From Candidatus Poribacteria bacterium (lineage in GTDB: Bacteria > Poribacteria > WGA-4E > WGA-3G): a stretch of DNA of 10,394 nucleotides. The DNA is taken from contig VYFM01000162.1 of NCBI GenBank assembly GCA_009842375.1, positions 1 to 10,394 on the forward strand, written 5' to 3'. The notes under the pieces are model-generated. The model saw only the letters and a program-made list of their open reading frames with translations, was not told where the DNA came from and searched no databases. The translations under genes and the position numbers were made by a program. This document shows positions 7,054 to 10,394 of the stretch, piece after piece; position 1 is the first letter of the stretch, and each line of letters begins with the position of its first letter.

Positions 7054-7905
7054 TTACGCAACTGGAAATGCATCTCCGACAAGTGGTTCGCCATCTTCTA
7101 CTTCTATCGTTGGAACGAGGACATGTCCCGGAGATTGTGCATTGTTATAAAGTACCCCTTGCGCCATGAAAATCATAACAAAAGCACGACGTTGATGATC
7201 TGTAATATTCGGGGGTGTGCCGTGCCAGTTTAGACAGTGATGGAACATACATTCACCCGCTTTCAACTCCACTGGGATACCGTGACTGATGTCTAAACTC
7301 CGTCTTTCTGACCACGGATTGGGTGGTGGTTCACGACCTTCTTTTTGTGCTTTTGCTGTTTCCGCATCAAACGCTGCCTTTGCTTTGACAGAGAAACGTT
7401 CATCTTTGTGACTTTTCGGCATAACGTGCATGCATCCGCTGTCTACAGTAGCATCATCTAAAGCAAGCCAGCAACTCACTATGTTTGGAGGACTGAGGGG
7501 CCAAAAGAAGAAATCGTGATGAAATCCGAAATGTCCGTTATCCTGTGGTGGCTTGGAGATAACTTGATCATGCCAGAGACGCACTTCGGGGGTTTCCAAT
7601 AAAGCGCGAGCAGTACCTGCAATTAGTGGGTTGTGGATTGCTGCCTCATAACTGGGTTCACGTTTCCACATATTTACGAATTGATGGATTGCACGGGGGT
7701 GGTCTCTACCTCTATGGAGTCGTTGTCCTTGACGGTCATGTCCATATTTGAATTCTGGTGATGAATCGTCACCTTCGTTGAGTTCCAATTCAATGATGGT
7801 ATCCAATCCATCCCGCATGGCTTCCACACCATCGCTATCTAATACTTTGCCGTATTTGAGGTATCCGTTTTCTTGAAAAAAGTCGACTTGTTGCTGTGTT
7901 ATCAT
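7054..7905 (-). CDS. Phytanoyl-CoA dioxygenase (PhyH) family Fe(II)/2-oxoglutarate oxygenase
   Basis: The 283-residue cytoplasmic enzyme is expected to hydroxylate a small organic substrate using Fe(II), 2-oxoglutarate and oxygen. The iron ligands are visible as the HxD motif in GFHHDFFFW (His129, Asp131) and the distal His228 in NWHGTPPN. Arg239 or Arg240 in DHQRRAF fits the 2-oxoglutarate-binding position. GCMHVMPKSHK (158-167) is typical of the family core. A charged stretch at about 172-203, rich in Ala, Lys, Glu and Pro, looks like a surface lid or linker. I chose ATG 7905 because AAGGAG lies seven bases upstream; an in-frame ATG at 7956 would add 17 residues with no clear role. It follows the SDR gene by 89 bp. 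PhyH enzymes vary widely in substrate, so nothing specific to phytanoyl-CoA should be assumed. Confidence 0.9.
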   Translation of the reverse strand: MITQQQVDFFQENGYLKYGKVLDSDGVEAMRDGLDTIIELELNEGDDSSPEFKYGHDRQGQRLHRGRDHPRAIHQFVNMWKREPSYEAAIHNPLIAGTARALLETPEVRLWHDQVISKPPQDNGHFGFHHDFFFWPLSPPNIVSCWLALDDATVDSGCMHVMPKSHKDERFSVKAKAAFDAETAKAQKEGREPPPNPWSERRSLDISHGIPVELKAGECMFHHCLNWHGTPPNITDHQRRAFVMIFMAQGVLYNNAQSPGHVLVPTIEVEDGEPLVGDAFPVA

Positions 7906-7994
7906 TATGTCTCTCCTTGTGAGCTTGATGTTCAATGACATTATATGTGCAAGCAATAATTCAGGTATATTATAAGATTTACTTATAGCTTACA

Positions 7995-8753
7995 TCAAAT
8001 CGGAAACTGGTGATTTCCTGCAGTCAATCCTCCGTCAATCACGAAAACAGCACCTGTCGCAAAATTCGCTTCATCCGATGCAAGAAAAAGTGCTGCGTTG
8101 GCTATGTCAATAGGTTTACCGATACGTCCCAGCGGGTACCATGGTATGATTTCGTCCAAGATCTTCGGATTTCGTTTGATCATCGGTTCCCATACTTCAG
8201 TCTGCACCGTTCCGGGACAGATACAGTTGATACGGATGTTGTCTTTGCCGTGTGCAACTGCCATAGAACGAGTCAATGCAATTACGCCACCTTTCGCAGC
8301 AGAATACGCGTGAATCCCTTGAAGTCCAATAAGACCGTTAACCGATGCGACGTTGACAATACTACCACCGCCATTTCTTTGCATAATCGGTATCACAGCA
8401 TTACTACAATGACTTGTGCCTTGAAGTGCGACTGATAGGTTTGCTTCCCAGTTGTTGTTCAAAACATCTTCAGTGGAACAGATAGCGTTGTTTACAAGTA
8501 TATCAACTGTTCCATAAGCACTGACAGCTTCAGTGATGAGTTTCTCTGCTTCAGTAGCATCAGATACATCCGCGTTGATAAATAGTGCTTCCCCGCCTGT
8601 ATCGGTAATATCAGAGACGGTTTCCTTGCCGATGGCATCATTCACGTCATCAACAACGACTTTCGCGCCTTCTTCAGCAAACCGAATTGCAATTGCTCTA
8701 CCGATACCGCGTCCAGCTCCTGTGACAATGGCTACTTTATCTTTTAACCGCAT
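7995..8753 (-). CDS. Short-chain dehydrogenase/reductase (classical SDR)
   Basis: The 252-residue protein is a classical SDR that oxidises an alcohol or reduces a carbonyl with a nicotinamide cofactor. The Rossmann motif is TGAGRGIG (11-18). Asp35/Asp36 after the second strand suggests preference for NAD(H). NNA (88-90) is the structural motif, and the catalytic tetrad is Asn105, Ser137, Tyr150 and Lys154 (YSAAK). PGTVQTE (180-186) is the usual post-catalytic loop and VIDGG (238-242) the usual C-terminal segment. Start ATG 8753 is preceded by a GGTGA ribosome site. The transporter ATPase gene stops only 23 bp upstream, so co-transcription is likely. Together with the following dioxygenase it suggests oxidative catabolism of an imported compound. 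The substrate cannot be assigned. Confidence 0.93.
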   Translation of the reverse strand: MRLKDKVAIVTGAGRGIGRAIAIRFAEEGAKVVVDDVNDAIGKETVSDITDTGGEALFINADVSDATEAEKLITEAVSAYGTVDILVNNAICSTEDVLNNNWEANLSVALQGTSHCSNAVIPIMQRNGGGSIVNVASVNGLIGLQGIHAYSAAKGGVIALTRSMAVAHGKDNIRINCICPGTVQTEVWEPMIKRNPKILDEIIPWYPLGRIGKPIDIANAALFLASDEANFATGAVFVIDGGLTAGNHQFPI

Positions 8754-8776
8754 AAAGGTTCACCATACTTAAATCC

Positions 8777-9532
8777 TTAATGTTGCAGCGTTTGCGAAAT
8801 GAAAAGTTGCGTACGCTCATGCTGCGGATTGTCAAAGAAATCTGCAGGTGCTGCTTCTTCTACAACCAAACCCTCATCAAAAAACATAACGCGGTCAGCC
8901 ACTTCCCGGGCAAACCCCATCTCATGCGTAACAACCAGCATCGTCATCCCCGAATGTGCTAATTCACGCATCACATCTAATACTTCCGAAATCATTTCTG
9001 GGTCAAGTGCACTTGTCGGTTCATCAAATAACATTATCTTGGGTTCCATTGCCAATGCCCTTGCGATTGCGACACGTTGCTGTTGTCCGCCCGATATTTC
9101 TGCGGGGTACTTATACGCTTGATCCTCAATACCCATCCGTTCTAATAATGCTAAAGCTGCTTCTTCCGCTGCACTTTTAGACATCTTCCTAACTTGAATT
9201 GGACCTAAGGTTATATTCTTTATATTTGTCAGATGAGGGAATAGGTTGAACTGTTGGAACACCATACCGACTTCCTGACGGATAAGATTGATATTACGCA
9301 GATCATTGCTTAACTCAATACCATCAACAATGATTGTGCCGCGTTGATGCTCTTCCAACCTGTTTATTGTTCGGATAAACGTGGATTTTCCCGATCCTGA
9401 TGGACCACATATAACTGCCTTTTCACCTTTCTTGAAAGTGGTAGTTATTCCCTTTAGGACATGGAAATCATCAAACCATTTGTGAACGTCTTCACATATA
9501 ATAATTGGATCGTTTGTTGTATTTTCGGTCAT
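8777..9532 (-). CDS. aapP: Polar amino-acid ABC transporter ATP-binding protein (AapP/GlnQ type)
   Basis: This 251-residue ATPase energises amino-acid import from the inner face of the membrane. It has Walker A GPSGSGKST (43-51), the Q-loop in VFQQFNLFPH (91-100), the signature ISGGQQQR (146-153), Walker B IMLFDEPTSALD (166-177) and the switch histidine in VTHEMGFA (201-208). The VFQQFNLFPH and EMGFAREVADRVMFFDEG segments are characteristic of the polar amino-acid group. Start ATG 9532 has AAGGA eight bases upstream. The permease gene just upstream (55 bp) is AapM/BztC-like, matching the order aapJ-aapQ-aapM-aapP and favouring AapP over GlnQ. The family is well established, but the exact amino-acid range is not readable from sequence. 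Confidence 0.95.
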   Translation of the reverse strand: MTENTTNDPIIICEDVHKWFDDFHVLKGITTTFKKGEKAVICGPSGSGKSTFIRTINRLEEHQRGTIIVDGIELSNDLRNINLIRQEVGMVFQQFNLFPHLTNIKNITLGPIQVRKMSKSAAEEAALALLERMGIEDQAYKYPAEISGGQQQRVAIARALAMEPKIMLFDEPTSALDPEMISEVLDVMRELAHSGMTMLVVTHEMGFAREVADRVMFFDEGLVVEEAAPADFFDNPQHERTQLFISQTLQH

Positions 9533-9587
9533 ATTCTGATTCCTTCTTTTAGAATTAACATAATGCAGTGAATTGATCCGTCATATC

Positions 9588-10394
9588 TTAATGTTTTCCA
9601 ACTCCTAAATCTACTTCAATTTTCTGGCTGACTTTAGACATTGCATAACAAAAAATAAAGTAGATAAGGGCGATGAATAAATATACCTCAACGTGATGTC
9701 CTAACCAATCAGGATTTGCGAGAATACCTTTGGCGGAACCTAACAGGTCTTCGAGGCCAATGATATATACTAAAGATGTGTCCTTAAAGAGTGCTATAAA
9801 CTGTCCAACAATCGCAGGGATGACAGAACGTAGTGCCTGTGGTAAGACAATAAACAGATTGCTCTGAGCGTAGTTGAGTCCTACAGCTTGTGCAGCCTCA
9901 TGTTGCCCCCGGGGTATCGCCTGCAAACCGCCACGGACGTTCTCTGCCATGTATGCAGCAGAAAATAAAGTTATGGCGACCATCATACGTAAAACTTGGT
10001 CTATATAAAAATAAGGTATAAAGATAGGTATCAACACACTTCCCATGAATAAAATTGTTATCAACGGCACACCACGTACCGTTTCAATATAAAATATTGA
10101 TACCCATCTAATAGCAGGAAGTTTACTTTGTCTACAGAGCGCAAAAAACACACCAAGTGGAAATGAAACGACAATTCCAAAGACAGCAAGAATTAATGTG
10201 AGCAGTAATCCACCCCACAAACTTGTCTGAATAACATTCTCGCCATACCCGTGTAGGACAAACATGGTAATAGGAAAGGAAAGAACCCATCCACCCAATA
10301 TCCAAGGACGCAATCTAGTAATACGCTGTCCGAGAAAAAATGCCCCTATAAGTAATGCTATATCACCTAATAGCCATCGTCGGGACTCAAAAAT
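9588..10394 (-). CDS. aapM: General L-amino-acid ABC transporter permease, AapM/BztC type (5' end outside window)
   Basis: The reading frame is open to the right edge, giving 268 residues of the C-terminal part. A TTG at 10313 is in frame but is not the true start, because coding continues upstream with another hydrophobic segment (LLGDIALLIGAFFLG). The block SLWGGLLLTLILAVFGIVVS opens the HisM-type permease domain. ETVRGVPLITILFM follows. The cytoplasmic EAA loop, AIPRGQHEAAQAVGL, docks the ATPase, and LFKDTSLVYIIGLEDLLGSAK follows it. The last segment, VYLFIALIYFIFCYAMSKVSQ, is a membrane helix with a basic tail. These features and the long N-terminal extension match AapM/BztC and not shorter HisM/GlnP permeases. 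The missing N-terminus and probably aapQ and the binding-protein gene aapJ should lie beyond the right edge. Confidence 0.9.
   Translation of the reverse strand: MFESRRWLLGDIALLIGAFFLGQRITRLRPWILGGWVLSFPITMFVLHGYGENVIQTSLWGGLLLTLILAVFGIVVSFPLGVFFALCRQSKLPAIRWVSIFYIETVRGVPLITILFMGSVLIPIFIPYFYIDQVLRMMVAITLFSAAYMAENVRGGLQAIPRGQHEAAQAVGLNYAQSNLFIVLPQALRSVIPAIVGQFIALFKDTSLVYIIGLEDLLGSAKGILANPDWLGHHVEVYLFIALIYFIFCYAMSKVSQKIEVDLGVGKH

Noticed and set aside
8010..8435. Plus-strand frame of 141 codons
   Set aside because: It is antisense to the SDR catalytic region, and its Cys/His/Arg-rich composition is typical of a shadow frame.
10311..10313. TTG as the start of the permease gene
   Set aside because: The frame stays open with a hydrophobic segment to the window edge and AapM/BztC proteins have a long N-terminal part, so the true start is off-window.

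Overview
The window most resembles a marine or sponge-associated bacterium of the Candidatus Poribacteria type or a related uncultivated lineage. This is an inference from gene content: formylglycine sulfatases, a phytanoyl-CoA-dioxygenase-family enzyme, an SDR dehydrogenase and an amino-acid ABC importer, in moderately AT-rich DNA with ordinary Shine-Dalgarno sites. No rRNA, tRNA, insertion sequence, CRISPR array or clear terminator was seen.

All ten genes lie on the minus strand, so transcription runs from right to left. In that order they are: an AapM/BztC-type amino-acid permease (5' end beyond the right edge), its AapP/GlnQ-type ATPase, an SDR oxidoreductase, a PhyH-family dioxygenase, an AAA_21/OLD-like ATPase overlapping a DUF4276 TOPRIM-like protein by 11 bp, a leaderless sulfatase, a Tat-leader sulfatase, an archaeal-type pantoate kinase (GHMP/COG1829), and a secreted GATase-like-fold protein (3' end beyond the left edge). 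Gaps run from the 11-bp overlap to 124 bp. No intergenic stretch reaches 300 bp, so long co-transcribed blocks are plausible.

Right part (7054-10394): uptake of amino acids or related solutes, then two oxidative enzymes (SDR and Fe(II)/2-oxoglutarate oxygenase). Middle (5203-7036): a two-gene ATPase plus TOPRIM-like cassette of the kind seen in anti-phage and other conflict systems, set among metabolic genes. Left-middle (2146-5156): two tandem sulfatases that align over 456 residues without a gap at about 85% identity. One has a Tat signal and one does not. The Tat-bearing copy keeps a perfect internal AGGAGG ribosome site at exactly the point where the leaderless copy begins, suggesting dual-start translation or a relic of leader capture. 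Left (1-2021): a GHMP kinase that looks like the archaeal CoA-pathway enzyme, preceded by an 11-bp direct repeat with a 21-bp period, and an exported protein with a GATase-like fold.

The best candidates for something new are the ATPase/DUF4276 pair, the internal start site in the Tat sulfatase, and the archaeal-type pantoate kinase in an apparently bacterial genome.
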